Shown here: piece by piece, positions 24,937-33,668 of the stretch
Numbering within the stretch: the stretch's first letter is position 1
How the letters are laid out: each line of letters opens with the position of its first letter
DNA from: Streptomyces sp. CB02923
GTDB taxonomy: Bacteria > Actinomycetota > Actinomycetes > Streptomycetales > Streptomycetaceae
DNA: 64,000 nucleotides
Direction: 5' to 3'
Assembly: GCF_001905005.1 (NCBI RefSeq)
Contig: NZ_LWKZ01000012.1
Span: forward strand, 735,061-799,060
Made by a program: the position numbers and the translations under genes
The notes under the pieces: generated by a model
The model's input: the letters and a program-made list of their open reading frames with translations, nothing else
Told to the model about the DNA's origin: nothing
Database searches by the model: none

Positions 24937-24956
24937 ATATCGGCTGTCGGTGGCGA

Positions 24957-27689
24957 CTACGCGTCGCCGCCCGCCTCGCCGGCCTCCGCGGCCGCGACGT
25001 CCAGCAGCTGGTAGCGGTCGATCGCCTGCTTCAGCAGCGAGCGGTCGACCTTGCCTTCCCGGGCCAGCTCGGTGAGCACGCCGAGGACGATCGACTGCGG
25101 GTCGATGTGGAAGAAGCGGCGGGCCGCGCCACGCGTGTCCGCGAAGCCGAAGCCGTCGGCGCCCAGCGACTGGTAGGTGCCCGGCACCCAGCGCGCGATC
25201 TGGTCGGGAACCGCACGCATCCAGTCGGAGACGGCCACCTTCGGACCCTCGGCGTCGGCCAGCTTCCGCGTCACGTACGGGACGCGCTGCTCCTCCTCCG
25301 GGTGGAGCAGGTTGTGCTCCTCGATCTCCACCGCGTCGCGGCGCAGCTCGTTCCAGGAGGTCGCCGACCAGACGTCCGCCTTGACGTTCCACTCGTCGGC
25401 GAGGATCTGCTGGGCTTCGATGGCCCACGGCACGGCCACGCCGGAGGCGAGGATCTGGGCCGCGTGCTCGCCCTTGTCGCCCGGCTTGACGCGGTACAGG
25501 CCCTTGAGAATGCCCTCGGTGTCCACGTCCGACGGCTCGGCCGGGTGCTGGATCGGCTCGTTGTAGACGGTGAGGTAGTAGAAGATGTCCTCACTGTTCT
25601 CGCCGTACATCCGGCGCAGACCGTCCTTGACGATGTGCGCGATCTCGTACCCGTACGCCGGGTCGTAGGCGACACACGCCGGGTTGGTCGAGGCGAGCAG
25701 CTGGGAGTGGCCGTCCGCGTGCTGGAGGCCCTCACCGGTCAGGGTCGTACGACCGGCGGTCGCACCCAGCACGAAGCCGCGCGCGAGCTGGTCGGCCATC
25801 TGCCAGAACTGGTCACCGGTGCGCTGGAACCCGAACATCGAGTAGAAGACGTAGATCGGGATCAGCGGCTCGCCGTGCGTGGCGTAGGCGGAGCCCGCCG
25901 CGATCAGCGAGGCGGTGCAGCCGGCCTCGGAGATGCCGTCGTGCAGCATCTGGCCGGTCGGCGACTCCTTGTAGGCGAGCAGCAGTTCGCGGTCGACCGA
26001 CTCGTAGATCTGGCCCAGCGGGTTGTAGATCTTCGCGGACGGGAAGAACGCGTCCATACCGAAGGTGCGGTACTCGTCCGGCGCGATCGGCACGAAACGC
26101 TTGCCGATCTCCTTGTCCCGCATGAGGTCCTTCAGGACCCGCACGAACGCCATGGTCGTGGCGATCTTCTGCTGGCCGGAGCCCTTCTTCGCCCCCGCGT
26201 ACGCCTTCTCGTCCGGCAGCGGCAGCGGCTTCGCGCGCACGACACGGGTCGGGACGTACCCGCCGTTCGCCTTGCGGCGGTCGTGCATGTACTGGATCTC
26301 TTCGGAGTCGCGGCCCGGGTGGTAGTACGGCGGGTTGCCGTTCTCCAGCTCCTTGTCCGAGATCGGCAGGTGCAGCCGGTCGCGGAAGCGCTTGAGGTCC
26401 TCGGCCGTCAGCTTCTTCATCTGGTGGGTCGCGTTGCGGCCCTCGAAGTTCGGGCCGAGCGTCCAGCCCTTGACGGTCTGCGCGAGGATCACCGTCGGCT
26501 GGCCCTTGTGGGCCTTGGCCGCCGCGTACGCCGCGAAGATCTTCTTGTGGTCGTGACCGCCGCGGCCCAGGTGCTGGATCTGCTGGTCGGTCATGCCCTC
26601 GACCATCGCGCGCAGGCGGTGGTCGTCACCGAAGAAGTGGTCGCGGATGTACGAACCGGTCTCGGTCGCGTACGTCTGGAACTGACCGTCCGGCGTCGTG
26701 TTCAGCTTGTTGACCAGGACGCCGTCGCGGTCCTGGGCCAGCAGCGGGTCCCAGCTGCGGTCCCACACCAGCTTGATCACGTTCCAGCCGGCGCCGCGGA
26801 ACTGCGACTCCAGCTCCTGCATGATCTTGCCGTTGCCGCGGACCGGGCCGTCCAGGCGCTGCAGGTTGCAGTTGACGACGAAGGTCAGGTTGTCCAGGCC
26901 CTCACGCGCCGCGATGGACAGCTGGCCGAGCGACTCCGGCTCGTCCATCTCGCCGTCGCCGAGGTAGGCCCACACGTGCGAGTCGGAGGTGTCGGCGATG
27001 CCGCGCGCCTCCATGTAGCGGTTCATCCGGGCCTGGTAGATCGCGCCGAGCGGGCCGAGGCCCATCGAGACGGTCGGGAACTCCCAGAAGTCCGGCATCA
27101 GCCGCGGGTGCGGGTAGCTGGACAGGCCGTCGGGCGCCTTGGACTTCTCCTGGCGGAAGGCGTCGAGCTGTGCCTCGCTCAGCCGGTCCAGCAGGTAGGC
27201 ACGGGCGTACACGCCGGGGGAGGCGTGGCCCTGGAAGAAGATCTGGTCGCCGCCCTTGCCGTCGTCCTTGCCCCGGAAGAAGTGGTTGAAGCCCACGTCG
27301 TAGAGGGAGGCGGAGGACGCGAAGGTGGCGATGTGGCCGCCGACGCCGATACCGGGGCGCTGCGCCCGGGAGACCATCACCGCGGCGTTCCACCGGGTCG
27401 CGTTGAGGATCTTGCGTTCGATCTCCTCGTTGCCGGGGAAGAACGGCTCGTCCTTGGTCGCGATGGTGTTGACGTAATCCGTGCTGCGCATCTCGGGCAC
27501 GGCCACGCGCTTCTCGCGGGCACGCTCGATCAGGCGGAGCATGAGGTAGCGGGCACGTTCCCGGCCTCGCTCATCGACGGCTGCGTCGAGCGAGTCGAGC
27601 CATTCCTGGGTCTCTTCGGGATCGAAGTCCGGGACCTGGCTGGGAAGGCCGCCAATGATGATCGGGTTGCGATCGGATCCGGAAGCCAC
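24957..27689 (-). CDS. aceE: Pyruvate dehydrogenase E1 component, homodimeric (AceE)
   Basis: 910 residues from GTG at 27689, with AAGGAA upstream and the family start VASGSDRNPIIIGGLPSQVPD; a longer frame to 27836 has no ribosome site. It is a thiamine-diphosphate enzyme: the GDGEMDEPES segment with a downstream VNCNLQRLDG is the ThDP/Mg site, and DYVNTIATKDEPFFPGNE marks the N-terminal region. It decarboxylates pyruvate and acetylates the lipoyl domains of E2 to feed acetyl-CoA to the TCA cycle and to the fab operon. As usual in actinobacteria, no E2 or E3 gene is adjacent. A terminator follows. Confidence 0.97.
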   Translation of the reverse strand: MASGSDRNPIIIGGLPSQVPDFDPEETQEWLDSLDAAVDERGRERARYLMLRLIERAREKRVAVPEMRSTDYVNTIATKDEPFFPGNEEIERKILNATRWNAAVMVSRAQRPGIGVGGHIATFASSASLYDVGFNHFFRGKDDGKGGDQIFFQGHASPGVYARAYLLDRLSEAQLDAFRQEKSKAPDGLSSYPHPRLMPDFWEFPTVSMGLGPLGAIYQARMNRYMEARGIADTSDSHVWAYLGDGEMDEPESLGQLSIAAREGLDNLTFVVNCNLQRLDGPVRGNGKIMQELESQFRGAGWNVIKLVWDRSWDPLLAQDRDGVLVNKLNTTPDGQFQTYATETGSYIRDHFFGDDHRLRAMVEGMTDQQIQHLGRGGHDHKKIFAAYAAAKAHKGQPTVILAQTVKGWTLGPNFEGRNATHQMKKLTAEDLKRFRDRLHLPISDKELENGNPPYYHPGRDSEEIQYMHDRRKANGGYVPTRVVRAKPLPLPDEKAYAGAKKGSGQQKIATTMAFVRVLKDLMRDKEIGKRFVPIAPDEYRTFGMDAFFPSAKIYNPLGQIYESVDRELLLAYKESPTGQMLHDGISEAGCTASLIAAGSAYATHGEPLIPIYVFYSMFGFQRTGDQFWQMADQLARGFVLGATAGRTTLTGEGLQHADGHSQLLASTNPACVAYDPAYGYEIAHIVKDGLRRMYGENSEDIFYYLTVYNEPIQHPAEPSDVDTEGILKGLYRVKPGDKGEHAAQILASGVAVPWAIEAQQILADEWNVKADVWSATSWNELRRDAVEIEEHNLLHPEEEQRVPYVTRKLADAEGPKVAVSDWMRAVPDQIARWVPGTYQSLGADGFGFADTRGAARRFFHIDPQSIVLGVLTELAREGKVDRSLLKQAIDRYQLLDVAAAEAGEAGGDA

Positions 27690-28159
27690 GCTGTTCCTTC
27701 GCTGTTCGGTCTTGCTCTGCTTGGTGTCGCGCCGTCTTCCATCGTGTACCGGCTCACCGGGATACGTCATCTCTACCGGTGGGTAACCACTCCCTAAGAG
27801 ACGGGCGCTCGAAGGCCGGTTTTTCAGGTCGGCCAAATCGCAACCATACGCCCACGCCGGAATCGGTCGCCGTACGGTCGTGCGAACCCCGAGAAGAGGT
27901 CCGTACGCCGGGCGGCGCCCCCCAAAGAGCCCAGTACTGTGACAAAACCCAATAGGGGCGACAGAATGGTGTGGGGTGAATCACTTCCCGGTGTGTGTGC
28001 GGGGTCGCAGTTGCGGCGAGACGGAGGTAAACGTCACCGTTTCGACGGTCTCGGCCGCCGGGTACTTGCGCGATCCGCCCGGCCCGTGTGGACTACGCCC
28101 AATGCCCCGCGCACGCGTGGGGTGCAAGCCATTTACCGAAACATGACAGGAGGCAATCC
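27690..28159. other. Divergent intergenic region aceE/DUF3052, no gene
   Basis: About 470 bases serving both aceE and the DUF3052 gene. The least G+C-rich part is 27770-27960 and includes the palindrome CAGTACTG (27932-27939) beside GTGACAAAACCC, a plausible regulatory zone. I could not assign sigma boxes with confidence and no open frame has a ribosome site. Confidence 0.5.
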
Positions 28160-28600
28160 GTGAGCGCGACCGCGGACCACGCGGAGGAGCGGACCAACCC
28201 TGCCACCAGGCTGGGGTTCGAGCCCGGGCAGGTGGTCCAGGAGATCGGCTACGACGAAGACGTCGACCGGGAACTCCGAGAAGGCATTGAGGCCGTGACC
28301 GGCCAGGAAATCGTCGATGAGGACTACGACGACGTCGCCGACGTCGTCCTGCTGTGGTTCCGGGACGAAGACGGCGACCTCACGGACGCGCTGGTGGACG
28401 CCATCGGTCTGATCGACGAGGGTGGCGAGGTCTGGCTGCTGACCCCCAAGACCGGCCGTGACGGGTACGTCGAGCCGAGCGACATCAATGAAGCCGCGCA
28501 GACCGCGGGCCTGTCCCAGACCAAGAGCATCAACGCGGGCAAGGACTGGAGCGGCAGTCGCCTGGTCACCCCCAAGGGTGCCAAGTCGGGCAAGCGCTGA
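28160..28600 (+). CDS. DUF3052 family protein
   Basis: 146 residues from GTG 28160, six bases after AGGAGG (28148-28153). The DUF3052 core is clear: RLGFEPGQVVQEIGYDEDVD, then DYDDVADVVLLWFRDEDGD, WLLTPKTGRDGYVEPSDI, and a basic tail (SGSRLVTPKGAKSGKR). Very acidic middle. The family is conserved through actinobacteria with unknown function, commonly divergent from aceE and upstream of a peroxiredoxin and terD genes, as here. A hairpin follows its stop. Confidence 0.9.
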   Translation: MSATADHAEERTNPATRLGFEPGQVVQEIGYDEDVDRELREGIEAVTGQEIVDEDYDDVADVVLLWFRDEDGDLTDALVDAIGLIDEGGEVWLLTPKTGRDGYVEPSDINEAAQTAGLSQTKSINAGKDWSGSRLVTPKGAKSGKR

Positions 28601-28621
28601 CCTGCGCTCCCACGTTCCGTA

Positions 28622-28658
28622 CCGAGCCCTCCGCCGGGTGATCCGGTGGGGGGCTCGG
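28622..28658. terminator. Hairpin terminator after the DUF3052 gene
   Basis: CCGAGCCCTCCGCCGG (28622-28637) pairs with CCGGTGGGGGGCTCGG (28643-28658) around a GTGAT loop, with two G-U pairs. No T-run follows, as is common in Streptomyces. Confidence 0.65.
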
Positions 28659-28807
28659 CGTACCCGCCCCGGCGCGTAGGGTTGGCCGCAACCTGTTGGA
28701 ATCCGCCGGAGCGGCTGCTGCCGGCGGTGCCCCGCGCCGCACGCCGGTGACGGTGCCGGGCACTGCTGAGGCGTCCGCACACGGCGTCTGCGAAGGGAAC
28801 GGTCCCC

Positions 28808-29266
28808 ATGGCGATCGAGGTCGGTACGAAGGCTCCGGAGTTCGAGCTGAAGAACCAGCACGGCGAGCTGGTCAAGCTCTCCGACTTCCGCGGCGAGAAG
28901 GCCGTCGTCCTCCTCTTCTACCCCTTTGCCTTCACCGGCGTGTGCACCGGCGAGCTGTGCGCCCTGCGCGACGAGCTGCCGAAGTTCGTCAACGACGACG
29001 TGCAGCTGCTGGCCGTCTCCAACGACTCGCCCTTCTCGCTGCGCGTCTTCGCCGAGCAGGAGGGCCTGGAGTACCCGCTGCTGTCGGACTTCTGGCCGCA
29101 CGGCGAGGCATCGCGGGCGTACGGCGTCTTCGACGAGGAGAAGGGCTGCGCGGTGCGCGGGACCTTCATCATCGACAAGGAGGGCGTGGTGCGCTGGACG
29201 GTCGTCAACGGCCTGCCCGACGCCCGTGACCTCAACGACTACCTCAAGGCGCTCGGCTCCCTCTGA
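28808..29266 (+). CDS. Peroxiredoxin (AhpE/BCP-like, thioredoxin fold)
   Basis: 152 residues. The peroxidatic site is in YPFAFTGVCTGELC: the PxxxTxxC motif gives C46 as peroxidatic cysteine, with C51 five residues later as in BCP enzymes; another Cys is near 129. It reduces peroxides in the cytosol, taking electrons from thioredoxin or mycothiol/mycoredoxin systems. It lies between DUF3052 and two terD genes, all on the plus strand, fitting a redox/stress island. GAAGG lies 8-12 bases before the ATG. Confidence 0.93.
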   Translation: MAIEVGTKAPEFELKNQHGELVKLSDFRGEKAVVLLFYPFAFTGVCTGELCALRDELPKFVNDDVQLLAVSNDSPFSLRVFAEQEGLEYPLLSDFWPHGEASRAYGVFDEEKGCAVRGTFIIDKEGVVRWTVVNGLPDARDLNDYLKALGSL

Positions 29267-29372
29267 TCCCTGGGCGCCGATGCCCGGACCTGCTTCTTCC
29301 GGCCGCCGGGCCGCTGTGAGCGGCTGCCGCCGCGACATCGGCGCGGTGTCCGTACCGGTACCTGTAATCGGT

Positions 29373-29400
29373 GGGAACCGGTCACTAGGATCAAAACGTT
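29373..29400 (+). promoter_or_regulatory. ECF-type promoter candidate ahead of terD
   Basis: GGGAAC (29373-29378), 18 bases, then CGTT (29397-29400), 65 bases before the terD start. GGAAC/CGT boxes at this spacing resemble promoters of extracytoplasmic-function sigma factors. The same GGGAAC-N18-CGT is found at 34994 before the Ter biosynthetic operon. Confidence 0.45.
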
Positions 29401-29464
29401 GATCTGATGCCATGCACGATGGGGGCGCAAAGCAATACGTACCCCTCGAACCTAAGGAGGACTC

Positions 29465-30040
29465 GTGGGAGTCAGCCTCAGCAAGGGCGGAAACGTCTCG
29501 CTGACGAAGGAAGCCCCCAATCTGACCGCAGTGCTCGTCGGTCTGGGCTGGGACGCCCGTACCACCACCGGTACGGACTTCGACCTGGACGCCAGCGCGC
29601 TGCTGACCAACGACCAGGGCAAGGTCGCCAACGACCAGAACTTCGTGTTCTTCAACAACCTGAAGAGCCCGGACGGCTCGGTCGAGCACACCGGTGACAA
29701 CACCACCGGTGAGGGCGAGGGCGACGACGAGGCCATCAAGGTGAACCTCGCCGGCGTGCCCGCCGATGTCGCCAAGATCGTGTTCCCGGTGTCCATCTAC
29801 GACGCCGAGAACCGCCAGCAGAGCTTCGGCCAGGTCCGCAACGCCTACATCCGCGTCGTCAACCAGGCCGACGGCAACGAGCTCGCCCGCTACGACCTGA
29901 GCGAGGACGCCTCGACCGAGACCGCCATGGTCTTCGGCGAGCTGTACCGCAACGGTGCGGAGTGGAAGTTCCGGGCCATCGGTCAGGGCTACGCGTCGGG
30001 CCTGCGCGGCATCGCGCAGGACTTCGGCGTCAACGTCTGA
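29465..30040 (+). CDS. terD: TerD family protein, copy 1
   Basis: 191 residues from GTG 29465, just after AAGGAGG (29454-29460). Full TerD domain: GVSLSKGGNVSL, LVGLGWDAR, DLDASALL, NLKSPDGSVEHTGDN, VVNQADGNELARYDLSED and KFRAIGQGYASGLRGIA. Acidic residues in these loops bind calcium in characterised TerD proteins. The family protects against tellurite and other envelope and phage stresses by an unresolved membrane-associated mechanism. A second, close paralogue follows at 30301 after a terminator hairpin. Confidence 0.95.
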   Translation: MGVSLSKGGNVSLTKEAPNLTAVLVGLGWDARTTTGTDFDLDASALLTNDQGKVANDQNFVFFNNLKSPDGSVEHTGDNTTGEGEGDDEAIKVNLAGVPADVAKIVFPVSIYDAENRQQSFGQVRNAYIRVVNQADGNELARYDLSEDASTETAMVFGELYRNGAEWKFRAIGQGYASGLRGIAQDFGVNV

Positions 30041-30063
30041 CCCGAGCCGTAACCCTTCCACGT

Positions 30064-30102
30064 CCGGCGCCGTACCCCCCTGCCCGGGGAGTACGGCGCC
30101 GG
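30064..30102 (+). terminator. Hairpin after terD copy 1
   Basis: CCGGCGCCGTAC (30064-30075) pairs exactly with GTACGGCGCCGG (30091-30102); the 15-base loop can add a CCCC/GGGG extension. It isolates the first terD from the second. Confidence 0.7.
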
Positions 30103-30300
30103 GCGCGCTTGAAGCCCGTACGCAGGCTGTACGGGACACGGGCCCTGGACTGCGGCGTATGCGGGCCGCGCGGAGTCCACGCGTGCGCCGTAAAGGTGTC
30201 GTATCAGGGGCCGTGTCCGCCTCGTACCGGTCATGTACGAACCCGTATGAAAGTCGCGGGGAACCGCGGCACCACCGTCACCGGGGAGGATGCGAACACC

Positions 30301-30876
30301 ATGGGCGTCACGCTCGCAAAGGGAGGCAACGTCTCCCTCTCCAAGGCCGCTCCGAATCTCACGCAGGTCATGGTCGGCCTCGGCTGGGACGCGCGCTCGA
30401 CCACAGGCGCGCCGTTCGACTTGGACGCCAGTGCGCTGCTGTGCAGGTCAGGGCGGGTGCTCGGCGACGAGTACTTCGTCTTCTACAACAATCTCAAGAG
30501 CCCGGACGGCTCGGTCGAGCACACCGGCGACAACCTCACCGGTGAGGGCGAAGGGGACGACGAATCGATTCTTGTCGACCTCGGTACGGTCCCCGAAGAC
30601 GTCGACAAGATCGTTTTTCCGGTCTCGATCCACGAAGCGGACCTGCGCGGCCAGAGCTTCGGCCAGGTCAGCAATGCCTTCATCCGGGTGGTCAATCAGG
30701 CGGACGGCAGTGAGCTGGCCCGATACGACCTCAGCGAGGACGCCTCCAGCGAAACCGCGATGATCTTCGGTGAGGTCTACCGGTACAGCGGTGAATGGAA
30801 GTTCCGCGCGGTGGGCCAGGGGTACGCGTCGGGGTTGCGCGGCATCGCTCTAGACTTCGGGGTCAACGTTTCGTAA
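30301..30876 (+). CDS. terD: TerD family protein, copy 2
   Basis: 191 residues from ATG 30301; GGGGAGG lies 11-17 bases upstream, a little far. The whole sequence parallels copy 1 (GVTLAKGGNVSL, MVGLGWDAR, DLDASALLC, VVNQADGSELARYDLSED) and clearly arose by duplication, with small changes such as an added Cys in LLCRSG and Tyr in YRYSGEW. Followed after 54 bases by the DUF475 membrane protein, so these two may be cotranscribed. Likely partner of TerC-like proteins at the membrane. Confidence 0.94.
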   Translation: MGVTLAKGGNVSLSKAAPNLTQVMVGLGWDARSTTGAPFDLDASALLCRSGRVLGDEYFVFYNNLKSPDGSVEHTGDNLTGEGEGDDESILVDLGTVPEDVDKIVFPVSIHEADLRGQSFGQVSNAFIRVVNQADGSELARYDLSEDASSETAMIFGEVYRYSGEWKFRAVGQGYASGLRGIALDFGVNVS

Positions 30877-30930
30877 AGCGCCGCGCACTGCGCGCGGGGG
30901 ACCCCACACAGCGAGGGATTGGGTTAGGCA

Positions 30931-32112
30931 GTGCTCCTGAGAACCTTTGGCTGGTCGTTTGCCGTCACGGCGGCCGGCCTGGCCTTGGCCGGCGTCCTCT
31001 GGGGGTGGCAGGGGCTAGCGATCGTCGGCATCCTGTCCATCCTGGAGATCTCGGTCTCGTTCGACAACGCGGTCATCAATGCCGGAATTCTGCGCAAGAT
31101 GAACGCTTTCTGGCAGAAAATTTTTCTGACTGTCGGCATTCTCATCGCCGTCTTCGGTATGCGTCTGGTCTTCCCGGTCGTCATCGTCGCGGTCACCGCG
31201 AACATGGGGCCGATCGAGGCCGTCGACCTGGCGATCAACGACAAGGTGCAGTACGAGCATCTGGTCACGGCGGCCCACCCGGCCATCGCGGCCTTCGGTG
31301 GCATGTTCCTGCTCATGATCTTCCTCGACTTCATCTTCGAGGAGCGCGAGCACAAGTGGCTGAGCTGGCTGGAACGCCCGCTGGCCAAAATGGGCAAGCT
31401 GGACATGCTGTCCGTCATCGTCGCTCTCGTGGTCCTGCTCGTCGGTGCGATGACGGTGGCCACCGACGTCGCGCACGGCGGTGGTGACAAGAGCGCGACG
31501 GTGCTCCTGGCCGGCGTCGCCGGCCTGCTCACGTACCTGATCGTGGGCGGCATCTCCGGCTACTTCGAGGACAAGCTGGAGGAGGCCGAGGAAGCCGAGG
31601 GCGAGGCGGCCGAGGGCGACCCGTCCGAGAAGGCGGCCGTGGCGGCCCAGGAAGCCGGTTCGAACGGTGCGGCGTCCAAGCGCGGCTCCGTCTCGGGTGT
31701 GGGGCTCGCGGGCAAGGCCGCGTTCTTCCTGTTCCTCTACCTGGAGGTCATCGACGCGTCGTTCTCCTTCGACGGTGTCATCGGCGCCTTCGCCATCACC
31801 AACGACATCTTCGAGATGGCGCTGGGCCTGGGCATCGGCGCGATGTACATCCGTTCGCTGACGGTCTACCTGGTCCGCAAGGGAACCCTGGACGACTACG
31901 TCTACCTGGAGCACGGCGCGCACTACGCCATCGGCGCGCTGGCCGTCATCCTGCTGGCCACGATCAAGTACGAGATCAACGAGGTCATCACCGGCCTGGT
32001 CGGAATTGTCCTGATCGCGCTGTCGTTCTGGTCGTCCGTGCGCAAGAACCGACAGGAAGGCAAGCCGGGGGAAGACTCCGCGGCAAAGTCGGAAGTTGCC
32101 TCCGGAGTGTGA
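30931..32112 (+). CDS. DUF475 (TerC-related) integral membrane protein
   Basis: 393 residues, GTG start at 30931 without a strong ribosome site. Two homologous halves each hold a TerC-like signature in a helix: ILEISVSFDNAVINAGIL near 37 and YLEVIDASFSFDGVIGAF near 270 (acidic residues within the membrane). About eight to nine helices are visible, with a charged acidic loop (EEAEEAEGEAAEGD) between halves. TerC relatives are implicated in metal-ion (Mn) export; DUF475 accompanies terD genes widely. Probably the membrane component that works with the TerD proteins here. Confidence 0.92.
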   Translation: MLLRTFGWSFAVTAAGLALAGVLWGWQGLAIVGILSILEISVSFDNAVINAGILRKMNAFWQKIFLTVGILIAVFGMRLVFPVVIVAVTANMGPIEAVDLAINDKVQYEHLVTAAHPAIAAFGGMFLLMIFLDFIFEEREHKWLSWLERPLAKMGKLDMLSVIVALVVLLVGAMTVATDVAHGGGDKSATVLLAGVAGLLTYLIVGGISGYFEDKLEEAEEAEGEAAEGDPSEKAAVAAQEAGSNGAASKRGSVSGVGLAGKAAFFLFLYLEVIDASFSFDGVIGAFAITNDIFEMALGLGIGAMYIRSLTVYLVRKGTLDDYVYLEHGAHYAIGALAVILLATIKYEINEVITGLVGIVLIALSFWSSVRKNRQEGKPGEDSAAKSEVASGV

Positions 32113-32139
32113 CGAGGGTCTGATTGAGGAACGCTCTCA

Positions 32140-32179
32140 GCGGGGCGGCCATGGAGTGCTCACTCCATGGCCGCCCCGC
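32140..32179. terminator. Strong hairpin after the DUF475 gene
   Basis: GCGGGGCGGCCATGGAGT (32140-32157) is the exact complement of 32162-32179, an 18-pair stem with a four-base loop. It lies 28 bases after the stop codon. Confidence 0.8.
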
Positions 32180-32222
32180 GGCCGTACCGGGGTACGGGGC
32201 GACCGGGACAGTCGGGACAGCA

Positions 32223-32267
32223 GGAACCGGAACAGTAGGAATCGAAACAGTAGGAACCGGAACGGGG
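32223..32267 (+). repeat. 15-base imperfect tandem repeat in a purine-rich tract
   Basis: Three units, 32223-32237, 32238-32252 and 32253-32267, follow GGAACCGGAACAGTA. They lie in a G/A-biased tract from about 32200 to 32345 that also repeats GACAGCAGGAAC. The stretch between the terminator and the next gene otherwise holds nothing recognisable. Confidence 0.75.
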
Positions 32268-32400
32268 GCAGCCAGGACAGCAGGAACAGCCAGAAGCAGC
32301 CAGAAGCGGGGCAGAAGGGGCAAGCGAGGGCAGCAGTAGGTGGGCTGTCGGGCCGTCGGGCCATCGGGGCGGGCGGTCTCCGGGTCGGATCGATGGATCG

Positions 32401-33153
32401 ATGGGGTGGGGCAAGGTGTCGTTCTTGGACAACTGGCGTCGGGGCGGGGCGCCGAAGTTCGAAGCCGGTGGTGCGTCGTATGTGGTCGAGCTGACCAAGC
32501 GCAACCCGGTCGTCTCGCTGACGAAGCAGGGCGCGGCCTCCGGGCACCTGCGGGTCAACCTGTCGTGGCAGATGCGCACGACCGACATCGGGATGCGCGG
32601 ATCGCAGCGCGGCGGGAGCCTGTTGCGCAACCCGGGCAAGATGTTCAAACCGGATGTGGTGCAGGCGCAGGGGCCGGCGGTCGTCAAGATCGACCTGGAC
32701 CTGGCCTGCCTGTACGAGCTCAAGGACGGCACGAAGGGCGTGGTGCAGCCCCTCGGCAACTTCCTCGGAGACATCAACGCCGCGCCGTACGTGAAGCTCA
32801 GCGGCGACGACCGCTTCGGCTCGCCCTCCGGAGAGACGCTCTACATCAACCTCGACCACCGCGACGAGATCAAGCGCCTGCTGATCTTCGTCTACATCTA
32901 CGACGGCACACCGGCGTTCGACCGCACCCACGCCGTCGTGACGCTCTACCCGAGCAGCGGCCCCCGCGTGGAGATCGGCCTCGACGAACGCGCGCCACAG
33001 GCCCGTTCCTGCGCCATCTTCATGCTGGAGAACAACAAGGGCGATCTGACCGTCCGCCGCGAGGTGAAGTACGTCTACGGCTTCCAGTCCGAACTGGACC
33101 GCTTGTACGGCTGGGGCCTGCAGTGGGGGCGGGGGTACAAGTCGAAGGTGTGA
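32401..33153 (+). CDS. TerA-like tellurium resistance protein (TerD-fold)
   Basis: 250 residues from ATG 32401; GTG 32416, preceded by GGGGTGGGG, is an equally plausible start giving VSFLDNWRR. The sequence VELTKRNPVVSLTKQGA, then LRVNLSWQMRT and KIDLDLACLYELKDG, is that of TerA/TerD-superfamily proteins, with acidic loops including INAAPYVKLSGDDRFG and YINLDHRDEIKRL. The C-terminus GLQWGRGYKSKV is typical. It is convergent with the Pro/Gln-rich TerD gene across a repeat field. Role: stress-responsive Ter complex component, probably at the membrane surface. Confidence 0.88.
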   Translation: MGWGKVSFLDNWRRGGAPKFEAGGASYVVELTKRNPVVSLTKQGAASGHLRVNLSWQMRTTDIGMRGSQRGGSLLRNPGKMFKPDVVQAQGPAVVKIDLDLACLYELKDGTKGVVQPLGNFLGDINAAPYVKLSGDDRFGSPSGETLYINLDHRDEIKRLLIFVYIYDGTPAFDRTHAVVTLYPSSGPRVEIGLDERAPQARSCAIFMLENNKGDLTVRREVKYVYGFQSELDRLYGWGLQWGRGYKSKV

Positions 33154-33668
33154 GGGGGGACGGATAGACGGTCCGCCGTCCGCCGTCCGCCGTCCGCTGC
33201 CCGCCGCCTGCCGTCCGCTGCCCGGTTTCTGCCGCCTGCCGCCTGCCGCCTGCCGTTCGCTGCCCGTCGCCCGTCGCCCGCCGCTCGGCTCCCGGCTCCC
33301 GCCGCCCGGCCCCCGCTGCGACGGTGGCTGCGGGAGCGCGGGGCTGAGGGGGTGCGGGGGCGCGGGGCTGAGGGCCTGTGGGTTTGGGAGCCTGTGGGTT
33401 TGGGGGTCTGCGGGGGCGCGGGGCTGAGGTTCTGCGGGGTTGAGGACCTGCTGGGTTGCGGGGCTGTCGGGTTGGGGGGCCGCGGGTTTGCGGGACTGCC
33501 GGACTGCTGGCCTGTCGGGCTGAGGGCCTGCTGGCCTGTTGGGCTGCCGGACTGCTGGCCTGAGGGTTCGCGGGGTCGCCGGGCCGAGGGCCCGCGGGGT
33601 CGCCGGGCTGCGGTGCCGAGGGTGCTGGTCCGGTCGGTGGTGCTGCGGTGCCGAGGGTGCCGGCCCGG
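33154..33668. repeat. Low-complexity repeat field with a strand switch in C/G bias
   Basis: The left part (to about 33325) is C-rich on the plus strand with CCGTCCG and CCTGCCG units; the right part is G-rich with GGGCCTG, GGGTTTGGG and GGGGCTGAG units. A 35-base direct repeat occupies 33607-33641 and 33642-33676, the second copy running into the end of the convergent terD-like gene. Open frames here in several phases encode Pro/Gln-rich or Gly/Leu-rich low-complexity text and are not credible genes. G-runs could form quadruplexes. Confidence 0.85.

Noticed and set aside
25107..27797. A plus-strand open frame of almost 900 codons opposite aceE
   Set aside because: The minus strand encodes a complete pyruvate dehydrogenase E1; the opposite frame is kept open by high G+C third positions only.
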